A DNA stretch of 64,000 bases from Tridacna crocea (lineage: Eukaryota > Mollusca > Bivalvia > Cardiida > Cardiidae), in assembly GCA_943736015.1 (NCBI GenBank), contig OX031072.1, forward strand, positions 11,435,501 to 11,499,500, read 5' to 3'. The notes under the pieces are model-generated. The model saw only the letters and a program-made list of their open reading frames with translations, was not told the origin of the DNA and ran no database searches. This document shows, one piece after another, positions 47,481-59,436 of this stretch. Position numbers and translations under genes: made by a program. How positions within the stretch are numbered: position 1 is the stretch's first letter; each line of letters begins with the position of its first letter.

Positions 47481-47775
47481 TGCGCCAGTCAGGCAAGAAG
47501 TAGAAGTCCGTGCCTACCTACTCGTTCAACCCTCGAAAATGTGAAGAAGGTCAGAAACAGCACTCCACCCCCTGAGTCTGATGGTGAAGCTGCTGCTGTT
47601 GTGGACCAGCTCCAAGGCCATCAAGCCCCTCAAAGTCATGCTGCTGAAGTCCCTGAAGGCATTGATGCTCAAGCCCATGATGGCCCTGAACAAGTTCCTG
47701 AAGGCCCTTGTGCTCAAGCCCATGATGGCCCTGCTGAAGTCAGCATCAATCATGGCAAAGAGGATGATATTGAAG
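47481..47775 (+). pseudogene. Candidate second Harbinger ORF, C-terminal part
   Basis: The plus-strand frame reads SRSPCLPTRSTLENVKKV, then NSTPPPESDGEAAAVVDQ and two tandem 14-15-residue units, EVPEGIDAQAHDGP and EQVPEGPCAQAHDGP (DNA units of 42 and 45 bp at 47645-47686 and 47687-47731), then HGKEDDIEEV. Acidic, Pro-rich composition and in-frame repeat lengths suggest real protein. PIF/Harbinger elements carry a second gene for a Myb/SANT-like or MADF-like DNA-binding partner of the transposase, and this could be its tail, convergent with the transposase. No DNA-binding domain remains. Beyond about 47780 the frame is antisense to the transposase, so the 212-residue frame as a whole is not a gene. 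Confidence 0.4.
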
Positions 47776-48402
47776 AAGTCCTTGTAATTGTAATAAAAGG
47801 ACCCTCAGATGGCTGGAGCTTTGCAAGCCACGTGTTTTTTCATCTACGACTCCGACAGTGTTGGAAAGTTCCACCTCTGATACCAATATACTGCAAGTTG
47901 TCTCCAGCGTTGTTGAGAGGTGGGGCACCTGAGGAGCTCGTCCACGTATTCTTCAACGATGGCCTCTACCACTTCTCGGAAAACTTGCTGATTCTGTTGC
48001 GTGGCACCGTCCATGCATACTGCATGTTTCTGTATGTGGTTCCAGAAGGCAGGTGCCGTAGAGTCTATGCCACCTGTTGTCCAGGGTCCAGGTTGGGACG
48101 GAAGTTGGTGCTAGGCTTGGTCAACTTGGGTCTCAGACCCCCTATAAGTTCGTCAAACATGATTGTGGCATCCTCATGAAGTGATGGAATGCACGAGGGT
48201 CTTCATTCCTCTGCTCTGCCATCAACTGATCTGTCATACAGCCCAAACTCCATTCTTCTCACGATCCATCCTCGGACCCTACAGCTCTTGGAGGTGTCCG
48301 TCTTCGTCTTCTTGTCCTGACATAAACTTGATACTAGTTGAATACGTTGTAGTTCTGCTGTTGAATGAGGGAAGCTATCATATGGACTCTTTGATCATCC
48401 AT
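47738..48402 (-). pseudogene. PIF/Harbinger transposase, broken
   Basis: Reading from 48402 down, recognisable family segments follow in order: MDDQRVHMIASLIQQQ; an arginine run (RTRRRRR); QRNEDPRAFHHFMRM; LRPKLTKPSTNFRPNLDPG; TLRHLPSG and MQYAWTVP; EYVDELLRCPTS; TVGVVDEK (the first catalytic Asp region, usually VDGKH); YYNYKDFFNIILFAMIDAD (the second catalytic Asp region). These lie in different frames, with stops after VA and inside KAPAI and a probable insertion in an A run at the VDEK motif. After DAD the sequence no longer matches, so the third catalytic residue is missing. It would have cut and pasted its own element; here it cannot. It is better preserved than the fragment at 14104-14496. 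Confidence 0.85.
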
Positions 48403-49361
48403 CGTTGAGAACAATTGATAATGTGGAAGACCAAAACCAAGGATGGTAAGGTATGTACTATTTCGACTCGTACTGAGATCCAGATGATTTTCTCCCCTTT
48501 TTTATACAAAATATCAGATGCCCGGTAGGTGGCCATCTACATAATCTATACATACCACAGAGATCCTAAATATACGAGATACATCACAGATAGAAATGCT
48601 TTGTCCATTTTGAACACTTTATTTACGAGATGCATAGGCTACTCTTCCGTTCTTTCTATTTCCGTGCTACTAACGATGTATAGACGCTCCATGTACCTTA
48701 CCCCCCCCCTTTCCTTTTTCAGCTGCAGCGGATGCGAGTCGTGAGGATGCCCAGAGGATGCTGGGAGGATAAGAGGATACAGCGGACCTTTAACGGATGA
48801 TAACGGACACACGACGTTTGTTGCTCGTATATGTTGCGGATTTACATCGTACACGGTGGAAACTTCATCCATTCTAAAAAGTTTTGTGCGGCTCAAAATT
48901 TTTTACGCGGATAAAATCACGATGGACGGATGTTCGATGGATAGAGCGTATGAAACACGTATGCAATAAGTACACAACTGATGCAAAGCGTTTTCCAATG
49001 GATGGCAAGATTTTATTTACGTTTTACATCCTCTTTGCATCTGCAACTGTAGTGGGACCGGGCCTTTAGGTGAAGTGTAATGAAATTCTAAAAATAAATC
49101 TACTAACCCTGCAAATGTTCAATACTATAATGACGCCACATTTACATTATTGTTACGACATGAACTAGCAGTTTTACGGCGCTATGAATTATGAATGAAA
49201 AGGACATAAATACGCAATGTTGGATTTATAATGAAATAAAAGCAGTTAGTATAATTCAAGTGCGTATTTGTTGTCTGTGATATTGAACTAGAGTCTATAA
49301 GGAATGAAAAAAATTTTTTTTTGTTTTCAATGGGGTAGATTTATGAAAAAAAAACTTTTGT

Positions 49362-49950
49362 ATGAAGCAGCGAATGACTCAGCAGTGGACGCATTTTGCA
49401 TGCTTTGAGCTGGTTGACATCAAAGAATTTTATAAAGAATTTATTTTCCCCGACACAGGCGACGTGTCGCTGACAAAACGGTTTACAATAAATACCAAAG
49501 ACCTGGATCCATGTCCCTCTAAAGTTGCAGGCTCACTATCCAGGATCTGTTTCATTTTTAACCCATACCAGATAAGCCCGCTTTTACGCTCCTGGAGCAG
49601 AAGGCGCGAGAAAACATTGCGGGTAAAGGAGAAATTGCTTGTAAGGTTCATTTTCTCCTTTCTGAAATGTTTTCTTTCTTTCCACTGACAAATCCTATAG
49701 TTTGGGCAAGTGCCAAGTTGTCTGCAAAGGCTTTCAGATTGGACCCAAGCCAAATTTTTATTGAATTTGCGTTTACTTATCGTCGGCAACCTTTATGTGG
49801 GCGACGCCACCTGTACGCTGTTAGTATTGTTACGGGGGATACTGCAGATACAAGTCACATATCGCAACATATTGAGTCTGTAAAAGGGAATTAAATCCAG
49901 CAGTTTTTAACGAAATTCATAGGTTTATAAAGTAGGACAAACTGTAAAAT
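49362..49950 (+). repeat. Dispersed repeat, copy 2 (partner at 580-1340)
   Basis: It matches copy 1 in order: GACTCAGCAGTGGACGCAT, FIFPDTGDVSLTK (frame near 49438-49476), TGTTTCATTTTTAACCCATA, the GGAGAAATTGCTTGTAAG hairpin block and CAACATATTGAGTCTGTAAA. The overlapping 108-residue plus and 119-residue minus frames lie entirely within the repeat. GGGCGACGCCACC (49800) also resembles GGGCGACGCCCCC at 14592, near the Harbinger fragment, but I cannot prove a link. Confidence 0.75.
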
Positions 49951-50202
49951 GGAATATAATCTGCACCAGTTTTCACTCGGAGTATGATCTCGTTTTCCTT
50001 TAATTAATTTGTCATACTAGAATCGAAATAATCTTCTTTCTATCGTGGTTTATCGATCAATAAACCACGTGAGTTTCGAGGCGCAATCAATAAATCACAT
50101 TGGCTATCGCCTTCATGGACTGTTCATTGTTCCTCGTAACTGGTTTATTTAGAGATAAACTAGGAAAGAAAGAAGATAAACGATAAACTAGGAAAGAAAG
50201 AA

Positions 50203-51625
50203 GATTATTATGCCCCCCTTTCGAAGAAATGGGGGTATATTGCTTTGCACTTGTCGGTCGGTCCGTTGATCGGTCGGTCGATCCGTCGGTCGGTCGGTCC
50301 GTAGACCACATGTTTGTCCGGAGCATAACTCAAAAAGCGTTTCAGGTATCATCTTGAAACTTCATACGTGGATAGATCTCATTAAGGAGAAGTGCAGTGC
50401 ACAAGAACAATAACTCTGCCCATCATATTTTTGGAGTTATTGCCCTTTGTTGATTTTCATACTTAATATTTGTCCGTAGCATAACTCAGAAACTATTTCA
50501 GGTATCATCTTGAAACTACATAGGTGGATAGATCTCATTAAGGAAAAGTGCAGCGTATAAGAACCATAATTCTGCCCATCATATTTTTGGAGTTATTGCC
50601 CTGTGTTGATTTTCATACTTAATTTTTGTCCGGAGCATAACTCAAAAAGTATTTTAGGTATCATCTTGAAACTAAAAAGGTGGATAGATCTCATTAAGGA
50701 GATGTGCAGTGCACAAGTACCATAACTTTGCCCATCATATTTTTGGTGTTATATCCCTTTGTTGATTTTCATATTTAATTTTTGTCCGTAGCATAACTCA
50801 GTATTTCAGGTATCATCTTGAAACCTCATATGTGAATAGATCTTATTAAGGAGAAGTGCAGTGCACAAGTACCATAACTCTGCCTATCATATTTTTGGAG
50901 CTATTGCCCTTTGTTGATTTTTAGACTTAATTTTTGTCCGGAGCATAACTCAAAAAATATTTCAGGTATCATCTTGAAACTACATAGGTGGATAGACCTC
51001 ACTAGGGAGAAGTGCAGTGCACAAGAACAATAACTTTGCCTATCATATTTATGAAGTTATTGCCCTTTGTTGATTTTCATACTTAATTTTTGTCCGTAGC
51101 ATAACTCAAAAACTATTTCAGGTATCATCTTGAAACTACATAGGTGGATTAATCTTATTAATAAAAGTGCAGTGCACAAGAACCATAACTTTGCCCATTA
51201 TATTTTTGGAGTTATTGCCCTTTGTTGATTTTCATACTTAATTTTTGTCCGTAGCATAACTCAAAAGGTTTTTCAGGTATCATCTTGAAACTTTATATGT
51301 GAATAGATCTTATTCAGGAGAAGTTCCTTGCACAAGAACCATAACTCTGCCCATTATATTTTTGCAATTACTGCCCTTTGTTGATGTTCGTACTTATTTT
51401 TTTTCCGGAGCATAACTCAAAAAGTATATGAGGTAAAATCATGAAACATTAAAAGTTGATAGTTCACATAAATGGGATGTGCAGTGCCCAAGAATTGTTA
51501 ATTTATCATTAATATTTTTTGAGTAATTACCCTTTGTTCGTTTTTACACCTTGAACGTAAAAGTTTATAATCACATTGGATGCCATTACGGGGGTATACA
51601 TGTTTTACAAACATCTCTTGTTTCT
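50203..51625 (+). mobile_element. Tandem-core (pearl-like) element, eight units
   Basis: The left end GCCCCCCTTTCGAAGAAATG and GGGGGTATATTGCTTTGCA is followed by a GTCGGTCGGTCC-type tetranucleotide run (50252-50302). Then come eight units of about 155 bp: the landmark GCATAACTCA recurs near 50322, 50479, 50632, 50791, 50942, 51098, 51254 and 51408, each with TTTCAGGTATCATCTTGAAAC and ATTGCCCTTTGTTGATTTTC. The right end has ATTACGGGGGTATACATGTT. Units degrade toward the right end. This is the largest and least diverged tandem-core element here. The frame 50087-50326 reads (STDRPTDG)-like repeats from the tetranucleotide run and is not a gene. Confidence 0.85.
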
Positions 51626-52334
51626 TTGCTTTTACCACGCTTTCGTTTCACTCTGTTTATAGTGCCAAATTAACGTATCATGTTTGAATAAACGATTAAC
51701 CACGACAGAAATAAGAATGCCTTGATTCTAATATGAACTTTCTTGATTAAAAAAAAAAAAAAAAAAACAAGTTTGAACATAATTATGGTACAAAAGCGGA
51801 TTCACATTAATTCCTTTGAAAAGCCGTGGCTTTCCCAGTTTCTAACCAAAGCAAATACGTAGTGCAAAGTTTTCCCGGTCATATTTTTTTAAAACATTTA
51901 ATTTTTTCCATTTTTCGATCCCATTTCCGTCTCCCTCCTTTATCGCGATACTTTTCACAATATATCCCTAGCTTTCGACTATAAATCTCTCGATATTACC
52001 GTCATCAAGGCGAAGAAGCCCTATATATTGGTTCTCGAGTTGATGGTTCTCCAGTATTAGAAAATACATCTATGGCTTCTCTCAGGAATCAAAATTCATT
52101 GTTTTCAGCGGTAAGGACTAAAAAACTTGCATCTTCGACATTTCTTTTCTCCAGCGACACGTTAGAAAGACACGACATCGTCATCGGCTGACAACATTAG
52201 TATTACACAAAGTAATAATCAATAATTTAACGATCTTGCCCATAAGTAAGTTTAATCAAATTTTCAAGCCGATAGTAAAAACCGAAATGTTGCTTACACA
52301 AAGTTTTTTTGGTGAAAGGATATCTTGTTTAAAA

Positions 52335-52399
52335 CAGTGTAGATCTAGGATCAGACTCTACATTCTATGCCGTCTGATCTTAATCTACACTGTCCGCAA
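52335..52399. repeat. Hairpin repeat family, best copy
   Basis: CAGTGTAGATCTAGGATCAG at the left and CTGATCTTAATCTACACTG at the right are inverted arms over about 20 bp, with ACTCTACATTCTATGCCGT between. The trailing CCGCAAAAA is shared with 31873-31931. Confidence 0.8.
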
Positions 52400-52589
52400 A
52401 AAAAAGTCCTCGAGTAGCATTTAGCATCCTAAGTGTTAATATACAATAAAGAAGACTACAGAAAACGCTGGAACGATGGTTCAGTCTTTACCAAAGTTAA
52501 ATTTTTAAAACTTGTTTTCATTGAAAGCATTTTCAAACAAAAATCAACGGTTTTATGTTTGGAAGAGGTGGGAAACATTGAAGGAAGGG

Positions 52590-52812
52590 AGGATTGGTCG
52601 ACTAATTGATTGATATTTTACACCGTTTTAACATTATTGCAGTCATATCACACCGACAGCTGACATACTCAGGTTAGTCCTTGGGGTCTTTGAAGTATGT
52701 TGCCCACGGACATTCACACGAAAAGTACAGTATGTTCACTGTTTCTCAAATCCATGGCTTCTAGTTTACAGGTCCTGCTCTTTACTCCTGAGTCACGCAG
52801 GACCACAATGTA
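52590..52812 (-). mobile_element. tRNA-derived SINE, degraded, inverted
   Basis: It starts with a tail remnant AATTGATTGATATTTTACAC. CCGTTTTAACATTATTGCAG is the inverse of the body end seen at 15965-15995. The head near 52765-52810 carries GTCCTGC and TGAGTCACGCAGGACC, a much diverged tRNA region. Confidence 0.6.
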
Positions 52813-55186
52813 ATGGGAGAGGAGATCTACCAACCAATATTTTCTTCTTTTTTTTCCAAAGAACAAATACATCGAATATTATCATGTTTTTTTAGTCTCC
52901 AACTTTTATGCTACCGATACTGCAAGGCCTTAAATTTACATAATTTCCTAAAAGAATAACTGAACATTTTTAGCCGATAATTAAAATCAAATTATTGCAG
53001 TCTGAAAACTCTACAGCTTCTAAAGACTCTGTTGTGTAGATTTGAATTTGTAGCGTCTTCAAAAGTGTGAGTCGCGATGGCATATACTTTACATATATAC
53101 ATGAGCAGTACTGCTAAAATATGGCATTCAATCACATTCCATGGTGCATCATGGGTTGATACTTTTGATCGAAACCTTTCTTGATAGAGTACAGCTGAAT
53201 ATATGATTTAAAGGCAGTTGACACACACTGATCTTAATAGTTGGCACGAGCTATCACATCAGATACCGTTCCATTTCGCAACTGCTTTATTGTTGTAGGT
53301 ATAAGCTAATTGTTTAAAACTCATGATTGCAAATTCGGTTAAAAATATTAATATTTCATACAGCAATCATCAACCTTTTAGAGGAAAACAACTGGGCCTC
53401 GTAATTTAAAAACAGAAAAAAGCAGGTTTGCAACATTTCCACGTTTTTCTGTAATGTTTTTTCTACCTTGTAATAGATAATTTCCATGCTTTTCGCCACC
53501 TTGGATCTGTCTTTTTCAAGGGTTCTTATTGCGTGTTTCTGTTACGAATGGAAGGTGATACCATTTGGCAAAGAAATGAGGGTAAGGAACGATGCTGTCA
53601 CCTAGGATATATGTATTACCGAATCATCAAATAATGAAAGCAAAGGATTACAAACTAGACGGACGCAGGTGCATCCAAAATCACCGCTCCCCGTTATTAA
53701 CTTAAAAATCCTCCGCCAAAATTGATGGAAAACAGGCCTGCAGTATCTACCTCCTTGAAAGTGAGATACCAAGAAAAGGTTAAGTTGTTCTCATTTTCTC
53801 TTTAATCAGCATATCAGCATCAAAATAGATCTAAGATATCTTAATAGCCCCTTTTTCTGATAAAACAGACCAGGAGAAGCCCATGATGTTAGATTTTAAC
53901 AGGACAAGCTTTTGGTGCTCTAAAAAAGTCACGATTCAGTCTGTAGACACCAACAAAGAGAAAAGGTTGGTCTCATTTAACGACTGAAAAAACAAAGGAA
54001 TGGTGCTATCTCAGAAAGGAGTTTATATCAGAATCAATATCAGCCTGCCCAGGCTGGTTCAAAATTTTGTGCTATTGGTAATTTTTTTGCTTGTCAAAAA
54101 AAAAACAAAACAAGTAGACCTGTGTTATGCGTAAGTTGGTCAGTTGGACAAAATGGATTGTATAGATCCGTACTTGTATGACGATTATTATTGTTAGAAT
54201 TATTTTCCGGCGGGGGTGGGGGTGGGAGGCGCTAACAAGCAGACTGCATAGATCCAAGATTCAGCTTTGTCTATTCTTGATCTACGATATCTTTTCTCTT
54301 TTCAAGTTTGGCGCTGAAAGGGTTCTATGATTACGGCTTGAGAAATATTGCAGTTGTCGACTTGCACAGCCTAAAACTTTTCCACATCACTGGCAAAAAA
54401 AAGCATAATTTATGTCGCCTTTTTTGTAATCATTGCACTGATACCTCAAACTGAATTCTCATTTGTCATAGATTAATGTGCTTTGCATTCAAAGAGCGAA
54501 ATAAATTGCAGCAATTTATGGGACGATTAAGTTTTGTTTTAAGAGGGCTGTAATCGAACTAAGTGAATCGTGAGCAAATGCGCATTCGCGATGGCCTTAC
54601 GTATTATTTCCAGATAAACGATGTCTGAAGGTCGGTAATTTCTCTAGAAACTTGATGTTAAAGTTCACTCTTCATTTAAAAAAGAGCTATTAACCTCTTG
54701 GAAAGGGTACGATGTAGTCATATTTGAGGTTAAAAACCGACAGCAAAGAAAATAACTAGTTGATTGAAAGCCAGAACTGTGTCTTTTCACTTATGTAATC
54801 GCCAAGTTTTGTTAAGTTCAAATGGGGAAAACGGTTTTGTGGTGAAAAGTCTAAAAGTGGCGATTCAAAAGAGACCACAAAGGCTGAACCACATGACTTG
54901 CTTTACTGCAGTGTTGATGTAGTGAAACTGTGAACAACCTAAGAAGATTCCCTTTCGCAAAGAAAAACCGAACTTGTTTGGCATCTTTCAATTTATGGAT
55001 AGACTCTGGACAAGGTTTTCCTGGCTTTGAAGTATCGTCATCGTATGATATTTAGAACACCTAGAAGTTTGCCATGAGGGTCTAAGGCCCAGCTCCAGTA
55101 TACACGTTAAAACGATTTCAGAAATAACAGCAAGTTACGTTTTGTAAAAATAATTCTGCCTGAAGACACCTTTTTACGTCCTCAAA

Positions 55187-55445
55187 AAGATTGATTTATT
55201 GTATGGCTTTCAACATTATCTCAGTTATATCGCAGCGGCCAGAAAACCCATCTTTGCTTTCCTGGAGTTTCTGGCTGCTCTCCCACCTACCCATTGTCGA
55301 AACAACAGTCAGCGAGAGAGGAATGAATCTTGTCGCAATAACCATAATCAATTTTCAAAAGAACATTAACAAATACGGGAATTGAACTAGCGATCCCCTG
55401 TTCTTGAGTCCTGCATGCTACTGACTATCCTACAAGGGCTCGGCC
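55187..55445 (-). mobile_element. tRNA-derived SINE, inverted
   Basis: TTGATTTATTGTATGGCTTT is the tail side. GTTATATCGCAGCGGCC matches the body end at 15699-16033. AGCGAGAGAGGAATGAATCT and CTTGTCGCAATAACC match GACAGGATTCATTCCTCTCT at 37113 in inverse. The head has ATTGAACTAGCGATCCCCTG (B box side) and GGGCTCGGCCCC. CCTCAAA at 55180-55186 and 55446-55452 may be a short target duplication. Confidence 0.75.
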
Positions 55446-56949
55446 CCTCAAACATACCGCTACTGAAAACATTATGCCGAAGTGAGAAAGAACTCGTCGA
55501 AAAGCTGACGGATTTTTTTCCAATTCGACAGTGGAAGACACGTTGCACAATGAATGTAATAATTTGTGCGGCCGCTGAAATACATGTGTAATAACGTGCT
55601 TTTATGACATAAAGAGAAATGGAGCCTGCCTTCAGTTTCCTATTTCAGTAATTACATGTGTCTTCTGCATTCTGTTATTAAAATAACATTGTGTCTAGAC
55701 CATGGGACAGGAAAATGATCGAAAAGTTTGAATTGTCAAAAGGTTGTGTTCCAAAAGTGCCCATGCATGAATTTCTTGATACTTTGCAGACAAAAACTAC
55801 GCAATAAATGAATGATAGAACTTTTTTCCTCAAATCCCAAGAGGGGTCAAAGTAGCCACCCTTGTTGTACTCCACTATATAGCCCCCAAGTGGGAAAACA
55901 TAAATCTGTCAAATGTAGGATTTTCTAAATTTTTACGGATGGTCTTGTGCATTTTGAAGATGCAATATGGGTTATTTACATGGGAAGAATGTTAATGTTT
56001 TTTGCTTTTTAAGCCAGATTTTCAAACACTCAAAACTGAAAATTGTAAAAAAAGAAAAATCAGCCTTAACTGACGTCGAACTTTGCACCATTTGTAATAC
56101 ACCCTCTGAAGCCAGGCTAGTTTTAAAAAATCATTGAAAAATAGGTTAAGAAAAGTTTCTTTCAGTGAGAAAAATTTGAGCAAATTTCAAAACCGGTAAA
56201 ATAGATTTTTTGGGGTCAAATGCTCAATAATTAGTCCAAAATTTAAATATTACATGAATGTTGGCAAACGTATGGATTATTTCGGTATCTCCTTTGCCTC
56301 AATCCATCTCATTTGCATGACAATTTATATTAACATGGAACAACTGATATAAATGGTAATAATAAACTTAACTATAACATAACTAAGTCTCAACAAGATG
56401 GCCACTGGTCCTTAAAGGCTGTTATTTAGAATTTTTACATCTCACCAATTTAAAAAAAAAACAATTATATATATATATATCAATGAAATTCATATGAAAA
56501 ACTAATACAAATCATCAATGATTAAGATTCATAAAATCACAAAAAAAATTGTTGATGGTGTTCCCTTATAAGGCTACGTAGCCACTTGATGTATTTTTAG
56601 ATTTCGCGCCAAAAAACAATAAAGCATTTTGGGAATGTCAAGTGACTGGCACGTGACTCAACGCTTAAATTCCATTACGTAACAAACATGTTATAACTAT
56701 TTTCCATAATGTCTCCTTCTGACGCTATGTTTGAAACTTCGTCTGTGTATTCCTGTATGTAAATGAGCGAATTGTTCATCTAAAAATAGAACGCGTCTCC
56801 CGTTGGTGTCAACCTGGGCCGTAGTAAATCTCTAATTTCTCGTGTTGTCGAATGGCTTTCGACTACTGGGGTTTTATGAATGAAAATTAAAAGGCTTTGA
56901 GAGTACAAGGATGATTTTTTTGCAATTTTGCAAAATTTTCGTCCCAAAA

Positions 56950-57480
56950 TCTGAAGGACCGCCTTTAAGTGCTCACTCGGTAAAAGTTATTTATGGTGGA
57001 TAAAGTTGGAAATATTTTGGTTTTAATGAAAATGTAGCCTTTGAGAGCTCACAAGGCTTTTCTACTTGTATACCAAATGTGACCTAATTTTAAACTTAAG
57101 ATATAATCAAGACAAACATTTTATCTAAGTTTCATGAGTACCGGGCTGAAAATGTGGCTCAAGAGTGCAAACAAGCTTTTTCTAAGATTTAGCCCTTTGG
57201 CGTACTTTTTGACCTGGCTTGAGCCAATTTCAAACATGTCCTAGATATCATGAAGACAAACATTGACTAGTTTTGAAGAGCATCACCCAACATGAATCAT
57301 TTTCAAACATTTTCAAGATATCATCAAGAAAACTACCCTGACCAATGTCAAGTTACATGAGTATCAGGCTGAAAATATGGTCTCTAGAGCACGAAAGGTA
57401 AGTGTTGACGCTTGGGCGACGCACGACACATGATTGAAAATGTACACAACACGATCACAAAAGCTCACCTTGAAAACTTA
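56950..57480. repeat. Diverged tandem repeat array
   Basis: GAAAATGTAGCC (57027), CTGAAAATGTGGCT (57147) and CTGAAAATATGGTC (57370) mark repeated units with AAGATATCATCAAGA-type blocks. The end has TTGGGCGACGCACGACAC and ACACGATCACAAAAGCTCAC (57410-57470), which I recognise as the terminal segment of another common bivalve repeat. Confidence 0.55.
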
Positions 57481-57889
57481 GTGGTCAGATAACCTATAAA
57501 TTACTTTTAAGTATGGAAATATCGCTCAAATACTCTTCTATTTCTTTACCAAATTGTTTGCAAACTTGGTGATCTAATCAAAGATTACTTCTGCTCTGGT
57601 AAAAGAACAGTAGTAATGTGCGGTCACACAGCACTTATACTTTACCTTTTTAGCTATGTGTCACACGAAGCATATAAGGAGCCTTTACCCATACTGAAAA
57701 TGTTTAAAGAACATATGTTTTCAAAGAAGTAGCCAGTTATTGTCGTCAATAATGCACTGTTAGGACTTCAATCAGATTTCAATGTGACATTGACTTATGC
57801 AGATAAACTTGACAATAGAGGAAAGGTGTTACCATAAAATTAATATGCACTTCTAAAATATGAACCTTCTTTCATTCACAAGAAAAAGA

Positions 57890-58435
57890 CCATTATTCAT
57901 TTCATTTTTCACCCTATCACCTTAATATTTGACCTTGATTTTGCCCGATGATTTTGACCTTAATACCAGATGAAAAGTGTCCCCTCACAAACAATACGTG
58001 AAATATAAAAGTCTTATCATTTACCATTAAAACGTTATGATTAACATGAAAGTTCTTCGTAGAAATGTGACCTTAATATTTGACCCTGACTATTTCTGGT
58101 AACATTATCTTTGGTACCAGATTAAAGTTTTCACTACAAAAATATACATATCAAATATGGAAGTCCCTTCACTTACCATTAAAAACTTAAGCCAAATATC
58201 AGTTATAGTATTTTGCAGCAATGTGACCTAGATATTTGACCTTGACAATGTCTAGTGACCTTGTTTTTTGGTACCAGATAAACAAGATATCACAAGAGTA
58301 CATGTTTCATGAACGCCTCATCAGTTGCAATTACAAAAGATTTTTTCATAGATTTTTTTTAGAAAAACAACAGACAAACAGACAGGTTGAAAAGCCACAT
58401 CTATCCTCCTCCCCCGATTGATGCAGGGGTATAGA
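57890..58435 (+). mobile_element. Tandem-core element, three units
   Basis: The landmark ACCTTAATATTTGACC or a variant recurs near 57918, 58070 and 58226, a period of about 154 bp, each with GGTACCAGAT. The right end CAACAGACAAACAGACAGG and CTCCCCCGATTGATGCAGGG (58368-58432) is a short GC-rich hairpin end as in the other tandem-core elements. Confidence 0.65.
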
Positions 58436-59436
58436 AAATCATTTTACCGGCTTTGGAATTTTACTGTACTTTTTGAACACAAAGAACATGCGTTTATCTT
58501 ATTTTTCAGAAAATATCAAAATTAGCCTAGACTTCTAAGGTATGGTTCTGAACTATTAAACTTCATATTTAATTTCATTTTGTCAAATTTGGGGACTTTT
58601 TTGTAAATAAATTGATTGTAAACTGAAAAATAGGTCAAGAATCTGATCCAAAATTGTATCAAAATAAATACCAATAATTCTTCCTAAGAATTCTATACAG
58701 TTTTTTTTTCATCAGTTAAACAAGATACCTGATTGGTGTTTTAATGCTTTTTTCTAGAAATGGTGTGCTACAAGGAACACTATAATGTCTTCTCCTATTG
58801 GGTGTTTGGATTAAAATCTCCTATTTCATAATTGCTTTATCCATGGCAACAAATAAGACAATATGAGGAAAATCTAAGCGTGGGCACATTTTAGTATACT
58901 TTTGAAACAGTGCTTTTGAAATTCGTTGTTATTCAAACGATTGATACTGGTACACCTGGTCAATTTTTCTTTTCGTTATGTCTTCAAACGACAGTGAACT
59001 AAAATGAATTTTAAATGTCCTTGTAAAGAAGGGGGTTGCCATTTGAAAAGGAAGATTTAATCCTCTGGGCACCACATGCGAAATGTAGGACTTGTGCAAA
59101 GATCAAGATCCTGCAACACGGAACGTGCAGTCTGATCCTAGGTCCATACATTTTGTTTGGCCAAGTCTTACAGGGTGGAATTTTTTCTGAGACTAAGAGT
59201 ATTACGATTTTCAAAAAAATGTCTAGCTTTTGTATTTGGCACTGAGAGTGCATCTGCTCCACACTTCGACCAAGGCCATATGCATTACAATGCAGTAGCA
59301 ATTATCTCGAATTTTGGCCAAAATATAAACAAATCAAGAATCAGAATCCAAAAGCAAGAGTCCAGAATGTTTACCCAGCAAAACTTACTCATGTAGAAAG
59401 ATTGTTCATTATGAAATTCCAGAATGGGATCAGTAT
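58436..59436. other. Intergenic DNA before the retrotransposon
   Basis: No gene was recognised. A hairpin-family copy lies at about 59095-59165 (AAAGATCAAGATCCTGCAAC, GTGCAGTCTGATCCTAGG). The 5' boundary of the retrotransposon may lie in this interval. Confidence 0.4.

Larger units (their letters stand above)
47065..49065. mobile_element. PIF/Harbinger DNA transposon, complete ends, dead
   Basis: The left end AGGACCGGTCCGACT (47065-47079) and the right end, which reads AGGCCCGGTCCCACT in inverse (49051-49065), match at 13 of 15 positions. The flanking triplets are TCA (47062-47064) and TTA (49066-49068), consistent with the TWA target duplication of PIF/Harbinger after one mutation. Inside, the minus strand carries a broken transposase (47738-48402) and the plus strand a Pro/Glu/His-rich frame (47481-47775). 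The length is about 2.0 kb, short for an autonomous element (usually near 3 kb or more), which agrees with a central deletion. Confidence 0.85.
51626..56949. other. Intergenic DNA with two SINEs and hairpin repeats
   Basis: No gene was recognised. Listed separately within it are a hairpin copy at 52335-52399 and SINEs at 52590-52812 and 55187-55445. A further diverged hairpin-family copy lies near 54236-54297. The rest is AT-rich and unremarkable. Confidence 0.4.

Noticed and set aside
47541..48179. A single 212-residue plus-strand protein
   Set aside because: The second two thirds are antisense to a recognisable Harbinger transposase; only the first ~80 residues look protein-like.
50087..50326. 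STDRPTDG-repeat protein
   Set aside because: Produced by the GTCGGTCGG tetranucleotide run at the end of a tandem-core element.
50203..51625. CRISPR-like regularly spaced repeats
   Set aside because: Whole ~155-bp units are repeated without unique spacers, and the genome is that of an animal.
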